From Bryobacterales bacterium (lineage in GTDB: Bacteria > Acidobacteriota > Terriglobia > Bryobacterales > Bryobacteraceae), in NCBI GenBank assembly GCA_020847975.1, contig JADLBD010000192.1, forward strand, positions 1-41,729: 41,729 bases of DNA, given 5' to 3'. The notes beneath the pieces were generated by a model, which did no database searches, was not told the DNA's origin, and saw only the letters and a program-made list of their open reading frames with translations. Positions within the stretch are counted from its first letter, which is position 1, and each line of letters starts with the position of its first letter. Of the stretch, positions 14,823 to 24,294 are shown one piece after another. The position numbers and the translations under genes are program-made.

Positions 14823-17258
14823 GTGGACGAACTGCTTCAGGACTTGCGCTACGGAATGCGAACTCTGCGAAAGAATCCCGGGTTCGCCGCTGTTGCGGTG
14901 TTGACGCTTGCGATCGGAATCGGCGCCAACACTGCGATATTCAGCTTTGTCAACGGAGTGTTGTTGAAGCCCCCGCCGTACGGTGATCCGGACCGAATCG
15001 TGAGAGTGCTGGAGAAACCTCCGGGGGGAGAGCGGAACGGCATCTCGACCTTGAACTTTCTGGACTGGCAAAAAGACAACACCGTATTTGAATACATGGC
15101 CGCGCAGGCCGGAGGCCCAGTGACACTAACGGGTGTCAGCGAGCCCGTACTGTTGCGTGGAAGCCGTGTATCGGCGCACTATTTCGACATTTTCGGCGTC
15201 AAAGCCGCGCTCGGCAGGACCTTTGTTGAGGGAGAGGACCGGTTGGGGAAGGATCGCGTGGCCGTTCTGAGCCACTCATTGTGGCTGTCGCAGTTCGGCG
15301 CTGATCCCGGCATCCCAGGCCGCTCCATCATCCTGGACGGCCGTCCCCATACGGTCATCGGTGTGCTGCCGGCAGGGGGTGCGTTTGACCGGGCGTTTGC
15401 CCAGATCTGGAGGCCACTGGCATTCGAACCGGAGAACATGACGCGCAACTTCCACTGGTTCGGAGCCTTTGCCAGACTGAAGCCGGGAGTCACGTTGAAG
15501 CGGGCGGTGGCGCAAATGGATGCCATCGGCGCTCGCATCGCCAAGGATTATCCGGATTCCAACAAGGGATGGGGCGTGAAGATCGACCTGTTCGCCGAAA
15601 CGCTGGTGGGTGAGCAGTTACGCCAGTCGTTGTACGTGTTGCTGGCCGCGGTGGGCATGGTGCTGCTCATTGGCTGCGCGAACCTGGCGAACCTCACCCT
15701 GGCGCGGGGAATTGCGCGTGAGCGTGAAGTCGCCATCCGCGCCTCGATCGGCGCCGGGCGGTGGAGGCTGATGCGGCAGTTTCTGACCGAGAATGTCCTT
15801 CTGTCATTCATTGGCGGCGTCTTGGGATTGGGGCTGGGGCTTGCGATGAAGACCGGACTGGAAATGGCGATCCCGCCGTATTCGCTGCCCCGGGAGGCCG
15901 ATGTGTCGCTGGATGGGCGGGTGCTGCTCTTCACTTTAGGGCTCGCCATTTTCACAGGAATCATCTTCGGACTGGCGCCGGCGCTCCAGGCGACACGGCC
16001 AAACCTCGCCGGGTGCATGAAGGAAGGGGGCCGTGGGATGAGCGCGGGCGGCCATTACAGGGTGCGCAGCGGTTTGGTGGTGACGGAAGTTGCGCTCGCG
16101 TTCATGCTGCTCACCGGCGCCGGATTGCTGATTCGCAGTTTCTTCGAGATGCAGCAGGTAGACACGGGCTTCGATGCAACCAATGTCCTTACCGCCGGGC
16201 TGCCCATACCGGAAAAGCGGTACCCCGACGCCGATCAATTGAACTCGTATCTGCGCCAGGTGGTTGCGAATGTGGAAGCGCTTCCCGGGGTCCGCGACGT
16301 GGCGCTCACGTCCGCCTTACCGATGCAAGGCTGGGGTTACGGCATGCCGTTTCAGAGGGCGGACAGGCCGATGGTGGATCGCGCCAACCGCCGGGCATGC
16401 TTTTTCAAAATGGTCAGCCCATCGTATTTCCGTGTCCTGGGGATGAAGGTGCTGCGGGGCAGGCCGCTCAGCGACACTGATGCCAAAGGCGCGCCACCGG
16501 TGACGGTAATCAACGAAACCATGGCACGGCTGTACTTCAAAGGAGAGGATCCGATCGGCAAACGCATTCTCGTGCAGGAGATCGTTCCCGGCAAGACGCA
16601 GTTGGGAAGCGAGGTCCCTTGGGAAGTGGTAGGGATGGTGGCGGACGAGAAGGTGGACAATCTCGACAGCAAAAGAGACAACCCGGGAATGTATGTGTCG
16701 AACACACAGAGCCCGGTCTACTTCCAGGCGCTGGTTGTCCGCGCGGCCATGGATCCGATGGGGCTCAAGCAGGCGTTGAGCCGCGCGATCCATGACATCA
16801 ACAAAGATCAGACGCTCACTGAGGTAAAGACCCTCGAGCAGGTGAAGGCGGAATCGATGGCATCCAACCGGCTACGATCGCTTCTGCTCACCGTGTTCGC
16901 CATGATCGCCGTGGTGCTTGCGGCGATCGGCATCTATGGAGTGATCTCGTATTCGGTGGAGCAACGAACGCACGAAATCGGCATCCGGGCAGCGCTTGGC
17001 GCATCGAAGAGTGATCTGATGGGCCTGATTGTGCGCGGCGGCATGCTGGTCGCCGGAGCCGGATTGGCAGTCGGCTTCACGGGATCCTACGGATTGACCC
17101 GCCTGCTGGCTGGATTGCTGTTCGGCGTTGGCGCCCACGACCCCATGACAACCGGCGCGGTAGCGGGCGTGCTTTCGTTTGTGGCAATACTGGCATGCTA
17201 CATTCCAGCGCGCCGGGCGGCCCGCGTGGATCCGATGGTTGCGCTCCGTTACGAGTGA
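14823..17258 (+). CDS. ADOP-type ABC transporter permease (duplicated MacB/FtsX)
   Basis: An 811-residue inner-membrane protein of the acidobacterial duplicated orphan permease (ADOP) type. The N-terminus (MDELLQDLRYGMRTLRKNP) is typical. Two MacB periplasmic domains (about 45-250 and 450-660) alternate with two FtsX segments: membrane helices near 20-45, 270-300, 320-345, 370-395 and 415-440, then again near 690-715, 740-765 and 780-800, ending in the PARRAARVDPMVALRYE motif. Such permeases lack an adjacent ATPase ('orphan'), and none lies here. MacB/FtsX relatives transmit ATP hydrolysis to export or cell-envelope tasks; the substrate is unknown. The start is a GTG. Flanked by unrelated genes; convergent with the methyltransferase 25 bases away. 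Confidence 0.92.
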   Translation: MDELLQDLRYGMRTLRKNPGFAAVAVLTLAIGIGANTAIFSFVNGVLLKPPPYGDPDRIVRVLEKPPGGERNGISTLNFLDWQKDNTVFEYMAAQAGGPVTLTGVSEPVLLRGSRVSAHYFDIFGVKAALGRTFVEGEDRLGKDRVAVLSHSLWLSQFGADPGIPGRSIILDGRPHTVIGVLPAGGAFDRAFAQIWRPLAFEPENMTRNFHWFGAFARLKPGVTLKRAVAQMDAIGARIAKDYPDSNKGWGVKIDLFAETLVGEQLRQSLYVLLAAVGMVLLIGCANLANLTLARGIAREREVAIRASIGAGRWRLMRQFLTENVLLSFIGGVLGLGLGLAMKTGLEMAIPPYSLPREADVSLDGRVLLFTLGLAIFTGIIFGLAPALQATRPNLAGCMKEGGRGMSAGGHYRVRSGLVVTEVALAFMLLTGAGLLIRSFFEMQQVDTGFDATNVLTAGLPIPEKRYPDADQLNSYLRQVVANVEALPGVRDVALTSALPMQGWGYGMPFQRADRPMVDRANRRACFFKMVSPSYFRVLGMKVLRGRPLSDTDAKGAPPVTVINETMARLYFKGEDPIGKRILVQEIVPGKTQLGSEVPWEVVGMVADEKVDNLDSKRDNPGMYVSNTQSPVYFQALVVRAAMDPMGLKQALSRAIHDINKDQTLTEVKTLEQVKAESMASNRLRSLLLTVFAMIAVVLAAIGIYGVISYSVEQRTHEIGIRAALGASKSDLMGLIVRGGMLVAGAGLAVGFTGSYGLTRLLAGLLFGVGAHDPMTTGAVAGVLSFVAILACYIPARRAARVDPMVALRYE

Positions 17259-17283
17259 GGATCTCTCAGACGAAGGCATTTGG

Positions 17284-18510
17284 TCAGGCGGAGGCGAGGC
17301 GGAGACGGGCTACCGTCTCGAGGTGGAACGTCTGCGGGAAGAGGTCGATCATCGTCAGGCTATCGAGGCTGTAGGCGCCGCAAAGCGCGGCGAGGTCGCG
17401 AGCGAGCGTTGCCGGGTCACAGGAAACGATGGTGAGGCGGCGCGGCTTTGCTTCGAGCAGGCGCTGCACCGCATGCTTGCCGAGACCGGCGCGTGGGGGG
17501 TCCGCGAGGACGAAATCGATTGAGGCCTGGTTTGCGGCCAGGAAGTGTTCGGCGGAGGCTTGCTGTGCGTCGAGGGCAACGCCCGCCCGCTCGGCATTGA
17601 ACTTCAGGTCGCGCCATGCGGCGGCGCCCGACTCGACTGCCGTGACCTTCTGGAAGCGCTTGGCCAGGGGGAGGGAAAAGAGACCGACTCCGGAATAGAG
17701 GTCGAGCGCCGATTCGCCTTCGGCATCGCGCAGGGCGGCCTCGACGAGCGTGTCGATGAGGAAGCGGTTCACCTGAAAGAAGGCGTCATGGCTGACGCGG
17801 AACTCGAAGCCGGCGGCGGCGTAGGTGATGGCTCCGGAGAGAAGGCCGGGGATTTCCCGGGCGCTCCATTCGAAGAACCGTTTGGCGACGGGCTGGGCGG
17901 AGGAGAGGACGTTCAGTTGCACGTCCGTTTCATTGGTGAAGAGTTCGAGTGTGCGCAGGAAGCGGGGAAACCGCGTATCGGCGGACATGCGGCGGATGGC
18001 CGCGAAAGCCTGGAGCAGTTTCGGCGACGAGATGGGGCAGTCCTCGACGGCGAGCACATTGCGCGAGCCCGCTTCGTGGTAACCGATGTTGCGTCCGTCG
18101 AAATGGAATTGCGCGCGGTTTCGATAGCCGAAGGGGGGACCGGAAAGAACTTCGATTTCGCCGGGGGCCTCCATCTTCCCGACGCGGGAGAAAACCTCGC
18201 GGAGGATGGCAAGTTTCTGCTCGAGTTGGTATTCGTAGGCGGCGTGCTGGTAGTGGCATCCGCCGCAGGGGCCGAAGTGCGGGCAGCGCGGGGTCACGCG
18301 GTGGGCAGAAGGGACGAGCACCTCCTCGACGCGGGCTTTGAGCAATTGAGATTTCTGCTCGACGACGCGGACGCGCGCCGATTCGCCGGGCAGCAGGAAC
18401 GGGGTCAGGATGACCTGGCCATTGTCGCGGGCGAGGGCATCGCCGCCATAGACCAGCTTCTCCACCGTGACGGCACGGTGCGATGAGTTTGTTTCAGTGG
18501 TTTCGATCAC
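17284..18510 (-). CDS. 23S rRNA/tRNA uracil-C5 methyltransferase (RlmD/TrmA family)
   Basis: About 408 residues. An N-terminal TRAM-like domain (AVTVEKLVYGGDALAR) is followed by the iron-sulfur Cys motif CPHFGPCGGC, the SAM-binding LDLYSGVGLFSLPLA, DPPRAGLGK, the catalytic VSCDPATLARDL with its nucleophilic Cys, and the C-terminal DLFPQTFHLETVARL. This set marks the RumA/RlmD-type enzymes that methylate U1939 or U747 of 23S rRNA (or U54 of tRNA in TrmA); which one cannot be decided here. A start at an ATG (18558) would overlap the divergent trpS gene by 10 bases; the GTG at 18510 is preferred because it removes the overlap, though no strong ribosome site precedes it. Confidence 0.87.
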   Translation of the reverse strand: MIETTETNSSHRAVTVEKLVYGGDALARDNGQVILTPFLLPGESARVRVVEQKSQLLKARVEEVLVPSAHRVTPRCPHFGPCGGCHYQHAAYEYQLEQKLAILREVFSRVGKMEAPGEIEVLSGPPFGYRNRAQFHFDGRNIGYHEAGSRNVLAVEDCPISSPKLLQAFAAIRRMSADTRFPRFLRTLELFTNETDVQLNVLSSAQPVAKRFFEWSAREIPGLLSGAITYAAAGFEFRVSHDAFFQVNRFLIDTLVEAALRDAEGESALDLYSGVGLFSLPLAKRFQKVTAVESGAAAWRDLKFNAERAGVALDAQQASAEHFLAANQASIDFVLADPPRAGLGKHAVQRLLEAKPRRLTIVSCDPATLARDLAALCGAYSLDSLTMIDLFPQTFHLETVARLRLASA

Positions 18511-18548
18511 GTACCATATAAGCTTATCCCTCCCACTCGCGTTACAGC

Positions 18549-19538
18549 ATGAAACCACGTGTTCTATCCGGCGTACAGCCGTCAGGCAACCTACACATCG
18601 GCAATTATCTTGGCGCCTTGAAAAACTGGGTGAAGATCCAATACGACTACGAAAGCATTTTCTGCATTGTGGATCTGCACGCCATCACGGTGTATCAGAA
18701 CCCCGAGGAGTTACGGGCAAAAATTCTGGAACTGACCGCGCTTTTCCTGGCCGCGGGGATTGATCCGAAGCATTCGGCGATTGTCGCGCAATCGACGGTG
18801 CACGGCCATGCGGAACTGGCGTGGCTGCTCACTTGCGTCACTCCCGAGGGCTGGCTCTACCGCATGACGCAATACAAAGCGAAGTCGGAAGCGCAGGAAA
18901 CGATCGGAGCGGGCATCCTGCTCTACCCCGTACTGATGGCCGCCGACATTCTCATCTATCAGGCGAACGTGGTGCCGGTGGGGGAGGACCAGAAGCAGCA
19001 TCTTGAACTCGCGCGGGACATTGCGCAGCGGTTCAATTCGCTCTACGGCGAAACCTTCGTGATGCCGGAGACGCGTCTTCCCACGGTGGGCGCGCGCGTG
19101 ATGGGGCTGGACGATCCGGAAAAGAAGATGAGCAAATCGGAAAAAGGATCGGGGCACGCCGTGGCGCTGCTCGATCCGCCGAATGTCATCAGGAAGAAGA
19201 TCATGCGCGCGACGACGGACTCCAATCCAGGGGTCAGTTTCGAGAACATGGGGCCCGGTGTGCGGAATCTGCTGGCAATCTTCCAGGCGTTCAGCGACTG
19301 GAGTGACGATGAGATGAAGCGGCACTTCGAAGGCATGCGCTACGGGGACCTGAAGAAGCAGGTGGCGGAGATGGTGGCGGCTTCGCTCGAGCCGCTCCAG
19401 CAGCGCTACCGGGAGATCACCGCCGATCCGGGGTATGTGGACCGCATCCTTGCCGAGGGCTGCGAGCGCGTCAGCCCGATTGCGAATTCCACCGTGAATC
19501 TCGCCAAGCAGCGGATGGGAATCTACACGCGGTCCTGA
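18549..19538 (+). CDS. trpS: Tryptophanyl-tRNA synthetase
   Basis: A 329-residue class I aminoacyl-tRNA synthetase of the length usual for bacterial TrpRS. The HIGH-type motif is in PSGNLHIGNYLGAL near the N-terminus and the KMSKS loop is KKMSKSEKG at about 197-205. AQSTVHGHAELAWLL and VPVGEDQKQHLELARDIA are characteristic TrpRS stretches that form the Trp pocket and adenylate site. It charges tRNA-Trp in the cytoplasm. It is divergent from the methyltransferase and is followed after three bases by an MFS gene, so the two are likely co-transcribed, though functionally unrelated. Confidence 0.96.
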   Translation: MKPRVLSGVQPSGNLHIGNYLGALKNWVKIQYDYESIFCIVDLHAITVYQNPEELRAKILELTALFLAAGIDPKHSAIVAQSTVHGHAELAWLLTCVTPEGWLYRMTQYKAKSEAQETIGAGILLYPVLMAADILIYQANVVPVGEDQKQHLELARDIAQRFNSLYGETFVMPETRLPTVGARVMGLDDPEKKMSKSEKGSGHAVALLDPPNVIRKKIMRATTDSNPGVSFENMGPGVRNLLAIFQAFSDWSDDEMKRHFEGMRYGDLKKQVAEMVAASLEPLQQRYREITADPGYVDRILAEGCERVSPIANSTVNLAKQRMGIYTRS

Positions 19539-19541
19539 CGA

Positions 19542-20846
19542 ATGGAATCGAGCCGCCGCATTACACTGGCCACCTATGCGCGGCTGCTGCGGGCGAACGC
19601 AAATTTTCGCAAGCTGTGGTTCGCGCAGATTGTCAGCGAGATCGGCGACTGGATGTACACGGTGGCCATCTATTCGCAGTTGCTCGAGCTGACGGGCGGG
19701 CAGGCGAAATCGGTGGGCTTTGCCTTCGTGCTGCAAGTGTTGCCGCAGCTGCTGGTCTCGCCGATGACCGGGGTGCTCAATGACCGGCTGAGCCGCCGCA
19801 GCCTGATGATTGTGGCGGACCTCGCCAGAGCAGTGATTGTCACGCTGATGCTCTACGCGCAGGCGCGCGGGCTGATCTGGCTGATTTACGTCCTGCTGTT
19901 TCTCGAAACCGTGTTCTGGGCGTTGTTTGAACCGGGCAGGAACGCCGTGATTCCGAACATTACCGAAGGGGACGATGTTCTGATCGCGAACGGGCTTGCC
20001 TCCATTACGTGGTCATTCAATTTCGCGGTCGGCTTCTCGATAGGCGGCTTCATCGCCGCGCTGGCGGGGCGGCGGGCGGTGTTCGTCATCAACGCGCTTT
20101 CGTTTATACTGAGCGCCATTCTGATTTCGCGGATGCGGTTCACTGAGCCGCATATCGAGCGCCTGCCGGCGATGCGCGCGCGGGACCTGGCGGATTTTTC
20201 GCCCATCGCGGAGGGCTTACGTTATGTCCGCGGCGATAAGCGGCTGTTCGCCACGATGCTGGTGAAATGCGGGCTGGGATTCATGGGCGCCAACTGGGTG
20301 CTGGTGACGATTCTCGGGGAACAGAAGTTCCCGCTGTCGATTGCCGGGACCGATCCGAAGGAGGCCGGGATGCTGGGCATGAGCATCCTGATGGGATGCC
20401 GGGGATTGGGGGCTTTGATTGGCCCCATCATCGGCACGTATCTGGCGGGGCATTCGGAATCGAGGCTGAGATGGGGGATTCTCATCGGGTTCCTGTGCAG
20501 CGGAATCGGATACATGCTGCTGGGCCAGATGGGGCACGCCGTGACGGCGGGGCTTACGCTGGTTTTGGCGCATGCGGGCGGGTCGATCATTTGGGTGTTC
20601 TCGGCGACTCTGCTCCAGATGACCACTGAGGACAAATTCCGCGGGCGCGTCTTTTCGGCGGAGTTCGCGTTCATGACGCTGTCGATGTCGGCATCGAGCA
20701 CGCTTGCGGGCATGTTCATTGACCGCGGAATTGACGTGGGCACGGTGGCGTCGACGGCAGGCGCGTTTATGCTGGCTCCGGGCCTGGCGTGGCTTCTGGC
20801 GCAGCGTCTCTGGCGGGAGCAGAGCGTGCATCCGTCACGCGCGTAA
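19542..20846 (+). CDS. MFS transporter (MFS_3/enterobactin-exporter-like group)
   Basis: A 434-residue, 12-helix major facilitator protein. It starts with a cytoplasmic helix-rich lead (YARLLRANANFRKLWFAQIVSEIGDWMY), characteristic of the MFS_3 group that includes enterobactin exporter EntS and macrolide efflux proteins. Also seen are GVLNDRLSRRSLMIVADLARA after helix 2, FEPGRNAVIPNI and KFRGRVFSAEFAF in the second half. It is probably a drug or metabolite exporter; substrate unknown. It begins three bases after trpS. Its last 80 bases overlap the end of the convergent kinase gene on the other strand (20767-20846), which is a tight arrangement but both reading frames look real. Confidence 0.85.
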   Translation: MESSRRITLATYARLLRANANFRKLWFAQIVSEIGDWMYTVAIYSQLLELTGGQAKSVGFAFVLQVLPQLLVSPMTGVLNDRLSRRSLMIVADLARAVIVTLMLYAQARGLIWLIYVLLFLETVFWALFEPGRNAVIPNITEGDDVLIANGLASITWSFNFAVGFSIGGFIAALAGRRAVFVINALSFILSAILISRMRFTEPHIERLPAMRARDLADFSPIAEGLRYVRGDKRLFATMLVKCGLGFMGANWVLVTILGEQKFPLSIAGTDPKEAGMLGMSILMGCRGLGALIGPIIGTYLAGHSESRLRWGILIGFLCSGIGYMLLGQMGHAVTAGLTLVLAHAGGSIIWVFSATLLQMTTEDKFRGRVFSAEFAFMTLSMSASSTLAGMFIDRGIDVGTVASTAGAFMLAPGLAWLLAQRLWREQSVHPSRA

Positions 20847-21264
20847 ATCCTTCATCGAGAGTGGGCGGACGCAGGCGCGCGGCCATGCGTTCGAGGACGT
20901 CTTCAGGGACGACGCGCGGTCTTCCGCTGTTGCGGCGCTTGCAGATCTCGACAGGCACATCGAAGAACACAGCCTCGGCATCGGCATCGTGCATCTGCGC
21001 GATCTTGATGTAGGGGCGGCGCTCGGCGGGCGTAAGGTTGGTGGCGTCGATGCACGTTACCGGGCGCCGCAGTTCCAGGCGAAGGCGCAGGAGGCGGCGC
21101 AGTTCGACGAAGATGCGGCGGTTGATGCTCTGGTCGGTCACATCGTCAAGCACGAGTTTACGGATGGAGTCCGAGGAGAGGACCGGAAAGTTGTGCCGGG
21201 CAGCGTAGGTCGACTTGCCGGAACCCGGCAAGCCGACGAGAAGGATGACCTTGGGGCGTGGCAA
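20767..21264 (-). CDS. Small P-loop kinase (zeta-toxin/PNKP-like AAA_33)
   Basis: A 165-residue ATP-binding protein. The Walker A motif GLPGSGKST is at 11-19, followed by SSDSIRKLVLDD, the conserved TCIDATNLTPAERR strand-loop, and the lid-type Arg pair KRRNSGRPRVVPEDVLERM. This pattern matches the AAA_33 group of small polynucleotide- or sugar-kinase-like proteins; the actual substrate is unknown. The last ~27 residues (rich in Ala, Pro and Arg) lie in the 80 bases overlapping the MFS gene and look like a disordered tail, perhaps a result of stop-codon loss. It begins five bases after the acyl-CoA dehydrogenase stop and so is likely the third gene of the beta-oxidation operon. Confidence 0.8.
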   Translation of the reverse strand: MPRPKVILLVGLPGSGKSTYAARHNFPVLSSDSIRKLVLDDVTDQSINRRIFVELRRLLRLRLELRRPVTCIDATNLTPAERRPYIKIAQMHDADAEAVFFDVPVEICKRRNSGRPRVVPEDVLERMAARLRPPTLDEGFTRVTDARSAPARDAAPEATPGPEPA

Positions 21265-21269
21265 CGGCT

Positions 21270-23039
21270 TCAGACGCTGTAGCGGTCGAGTTCAAGGAGC
21301 TGCCTGGCGATCTTACGCCGCAGCGCGACGGAGTTTACGGGTTCGATCCTGGTGAAGCGTTTGAGAACGGCGAGGTTCGTGCGCAGCGCGTCGCCGGAAG
21401 AACAGGCGGAGAGCACATAGCGGCCCGCTTTTTCGATCTCCTCCATGGCTTCGGGCAGGAACACGGCCTTGTAATCGGCGGCAAGTTCGCCTTTGCCCAG
21501 ATGCTCGAGTTTATTGGCGCGCAGCGCGACGGACTCGATGGCGAAGGCGTTCATGCTGATGTCGGTGATGCCGGCGAGCACCTCCTGCTGCTGATCGAGT
21601 TCATTGAGGAAGGTCTGGTAGGCGACGCCGAGACAGAGGAGCGCCACTTTCTTGGCATTGCCGATGATTGTGGCGTCATCGAGCGTGGCTCCGAGCGCGG
21701 GTCCGGCGAGGATGTCCGATTGCAGTTTTTTGACGGCCTCGACCAGCGGCAACTGGCCCCGCTGCGCGCGTTTGAGCAACATGCCGGTGGCCAGCATGCG
21801 GTTGATCTCGTTGGTGCCTTCAAAGATGCGGTTGATGCGCGAATCGCGGTAGGCCCGCTCGACGGCGTAATCCTGGTGATAGCCGTAGCCGCCGTGGATT
21901 TGCACGCCTTCGTCCACCACGTAGTCGAGCATTTCGGAGCCGTACACTTTCATGTACGAGCACTCCATGGCGAACTCCTCGACGGCTTTGAGCATCCGCT
22001 CGCTGGCGTCGGGGGCATCCCAGGAAAAATCGCCGAGGGCGGCGTTGATCATGCCGACGACGCGATAGCTCATGGTCTCGACGGCGAAGATACGGATGGC
22101 CATCTCCGCGAGTTTGTGCTGGATCATGCCGAATTCGCCGATGGACTTGCCGAACGCCTTGCGCTCCCGGGCGTACTTGAGGCAGATTTGCAGCGTGTAC
22201 TTTGCGCCGCCGCTGGTGAACGGCCCGAGCTTGAAGCGGCCCATGTTAAGAATGTTGAAGGCGATGTGATGGCCCTTGCCCACTTCGCCGAGCACGTTCT
22301 CCACGGGGACTTTCACGTTGTCGAGATAAACGGGCGTGGTGGAACTGCCCTTGATGCCCATCTTTTTTTCCTCGTTGCCCGGTTTGACGCCGGGCCAGGC
22401 GCGCTCGACGAGGAAAGCTGTAAATTTCTCTCCGCCCACTTTGGCGAACACGGTGTAGAGATCCGCGTGGCCGCCGTTGGTGATCCACATTTTCTGGCCG
22501 TTGAGGATGTAGTGCTTTCCGTCTTCGCTCAGGCCGGCGCGTGTTTTCACGGCGAGCGCATCGGAGCCGGCCTGCGGCTCGCTGAGGCAGTAGGCAGCAA
22601 TCATTTCAGCGCTGGCGAGCTTCGGAAGATAGCGCCGCTTTTGCTCTTCAGTGCCGTAGAAGAGCAGCGGCAGCGTACCGATGCCGGTGTGCGCGCCATG
22701 CCACGCCGAATAGGAGCCGTCGCGGGAAAGATGCTCGGCCACAATTATCATGGAAGTGAGGTCGAGTTCCATGCCGCCGAAGCGTTCGGGCAGGATGACG
22801 GCGGTGAGGCCGAGTTCGGCCGATTTCTTCAGGATGGAGGGCGCGACACCGGGTTCCTGGTGCTGGATGCGCTCGATGTTCGGCAGGATCTCTTTCTGCC
22901 AGAACTCGTCGGCGGTGCGGGCGATGGCCTTGTGCTCCTCGGTGAAGTCCTCGGGTGAATAGATTTCTTCCGGTGCGCGCGGCTCCAGCAGAAAGGCGCC
23001 GCCCTTCGTTTTCGGGAGAGCAATTGACGTGGTTGCCAT
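21270..23039 (-). CDS. Acyl-CoA dehydrogenase (long, VLCAD-like form)
   Basis: A 589-residue flavoprotein that oxidises acyl-CoA to trans-2-enoyl-CoA, the first step of beta-oxidation. The flavin- and substrate-binding segments are AYCLSEPQAGSDALAVKT, MWITNGGHADLYTVFAKV and GHHIAFNILNMGRFKLGPF; the C-terminal half of the core has YAVERAYRDSRINRIFEGTNEINRML with the Glu and Gly expected there. A further ~170 residues follow, as in very-long-chain enzymes. The ATG at 23039 was chosen over an upstream one that would run into the thiolase gene; it starts the conserved N-terminus. Fourteen bases separate it from the thiolase gene, and a small kinase follows. Confidence 0.92.
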   Translation of the reverse strand: MATTSIALPKTKGGAFLLEPRAPEEIYSPEDFTEEHKAIARTADEFWQKEILPNIERIQHQEPGVAPSILKKSAELGLTAVILPERFGGMELDLTSMIIVAEHLSRDGSYSAWHGAHTGIGTLPLLFYGTEEQKRRYLPKLASAEMIAAYCLSEPQAGSDALAVKTRAGLSEDGKHYILNGQKMWITNGGHADLYTVFAKVGGEKFTAFLVERAWPGVKPGNEEKKMGIKGSSTTPVYLDNVKVPVENVLGEVGKGHHIAFNILNMGRFKLGPFTSGGAKYTLQICLKYARERKAFGKSIGEFGMIQHKLAEMAIRIFAVETMSYRVVGMINAALGDFSWDAPDASERMLKAVEEFAMECSYMKVYGSEMLDYVVDEGVQIHGGYGYHQDYAVERAYRDSRINRIFEGTNEINRMLATGMLLKRAQRGQLPLVEAVKKLQSDILAGPALGATLDDATIIGNAKKVALLCLGVAYQTFLNELDQQQEVLAGITDISMNAFAIESVALRANKLEHLGKGELAADYKAVFLPEAMEEIEKAGRYVLSACSSGDALRTNLAVLKRFTRIEPVNSVALRRKIARQLLELDRYSV

Positions 23040-23053
23040 GATGAGTTCCCCTG

Positions 23054-24232
23054 TTATTGCAAGTTTTCGAAAATTCCCGCGGCTCCCTGCCCGCCGCCGA
23101 TGCACATGGTGACCATACCGTAGCGGGAGTTGCGGCGGCGCATCTCGCGGAGGATGGTGGCGGTGAGTTTCGCGCCCGTGCAGCCAAGCGGGTGGCCGAG
23201 GGCAATGGCTCCGCCGTTCACGTTGAGACGGTCCATATCGAGACCTGTTTCGCGCGCCACGGCCAGAGCCTGCACCGCGAACGCTTCATTCAATTCGATG
23301 ACGCCGATGTCCTCGAGTTGGAGGCCGGCCATCCTGAGGGCTTTGGGAATGGCTACAACCGGACCCATGCCCATGATCTCGGGCGGCACCCCCCCGACGG
23401 CGAAGCTCACGTAGCGCGCCATCGGCTTCAGCCCGAGTTCCCTGGCGCGGAGTTCCGACATGACGATGGCCGCGGCGGCTCCATCGCTGGTCTGCGAGGA
23501 GTTGCCCGCGGTGACGGTTCCGTCGGAGGCGAAGACGGCTTTCAGCTTTGCCAGCGCTTCGAGCGAAGTGTCGGCGCGTGGTCCTTCATCCTTCCGGAAC
23601 ACCGTCTTCGTGGTGTGGGGCTTTCCGTTCGAGAGGACCGTGGCTTCCAATTCGAGCGGTACGATCTCCTCGTCGAACCGGCCCTCAGCTTGCGCCTGAA
23701 GGGCATTCCGGTGGCTGCGCAGGGAGAAGGCATCCTGGTCTTCGCGGCCGATGGCGTACTTCTGGCGCACACGCTCGGCCGTCAGGCCCATGCCCATGTA
23801 GATTTCCGGCTGATGGTCGACAAACCAGGGGTTCGGGGCGAACTTGTTGCCGCTCATCGGCACCATGCTCATGGATTCGCTACCGCCGGCGATGATGATG
23901 TCCGCGCCGCCCGCGCGGATGCGGTCAGCGGCCATGGCGATGGCTTGCAGACCGGAAGAGCAGAAACGATTGATGGTGACGCCGGGAACGGAATCGGGAA
24001 GCCCGGCGCGGAGGGCGATGACGCGCGCCATGTTCATGCCCGACTCGGCTTCCGGCATGGCGCAGCCGATGATCACATCATCGATGGCGTCTTTCGCCAC
24101 CTGCGGATACTTATCGAGCAGCGCATTTACTACAGCGGCTCCCATGTCATCTGGGCGGGTATTCTTCAGGGCTCCGCGGCCCGATTTGCCTACTGCCGTC
24201 CGGAGGCAGTCGATGACGACGGCTTCTTGCAT
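23054..24232 (-). CDS. fadA: Acetyl-CoA acyltransferase (3-ketoacyl-CoA thiolase)
   Basis: A 392-residue thiolase. The acylated Cys is in VTINRFCSSGLQAIA, the catalytic His in GGAIALGHPLGCTGAK, and the second Cys in TMCIGGGQGAAG near the C-terminus, so all key residues are present. It carries out the last step of beta-oxidation, releasing acetyl-CoA. The start at 24232 (MQEAVVIDCLRTAVGKSGRG) matches the family; the longer open frame upstream is rejected. It leads an operon with acyl-CoA dehydrogenase; the hydratase/hydroxyacyl dehydrogenase subunit (fadB/fadJ) that usually accompanies it is not in the window. Confidence 0.92.
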   Translation of the reverse strand: MQEAVVIDCLRTAVGKSGRGALKNTRPDDMGAAVVNALLDKYPQVAKDAIDDVIIGCAMPEAESGMNMARVIALRAGLPDSVPGVTINRFCSSGLQAIAMAADRIRAGGADIIIAGGSESMSMVPMSGNKFAPNPWFVDHQPEIYMGMGLTAERVRQKYAIGREDQDAFSLRSHRNALQAQAEGRFDEEIVPLELEATVLSNGKPHTTKTVFRKDEGPRADTSLEALAKLKAVFASDGTVTAGNSSQTSDGAAAAIVMSELRARELGLKPMARYVSFAVGGVPPEIMGMGPVVAIPKALRMAGLQLEDIGVIELNEAFAVQALAVARETGLDMDRLNVNGGAIALGHPLGCTGAKLTATILREMRRRNSRYGMVTMCIGGGQGAAGIFENLQ

Positions 24233-24294
24233 TCGTGGAACTCCCAGGCGCTGTCTTGGGCTGGCGAGCGGTGCTCCAAGCCCGGCGCTCACCC

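Noticed and set aside
13788..15071. 427-codon open frame on the minus strand
   Set aside because: Spans antisense of both the DUF362 and ADOP genes, across their intergenic gap, with no motif.
21258..22958. 566-codon open frame on the plus strand
   Set aside because: Antisense to the acyl-CoA dehydrogenase gene, with no family motif.
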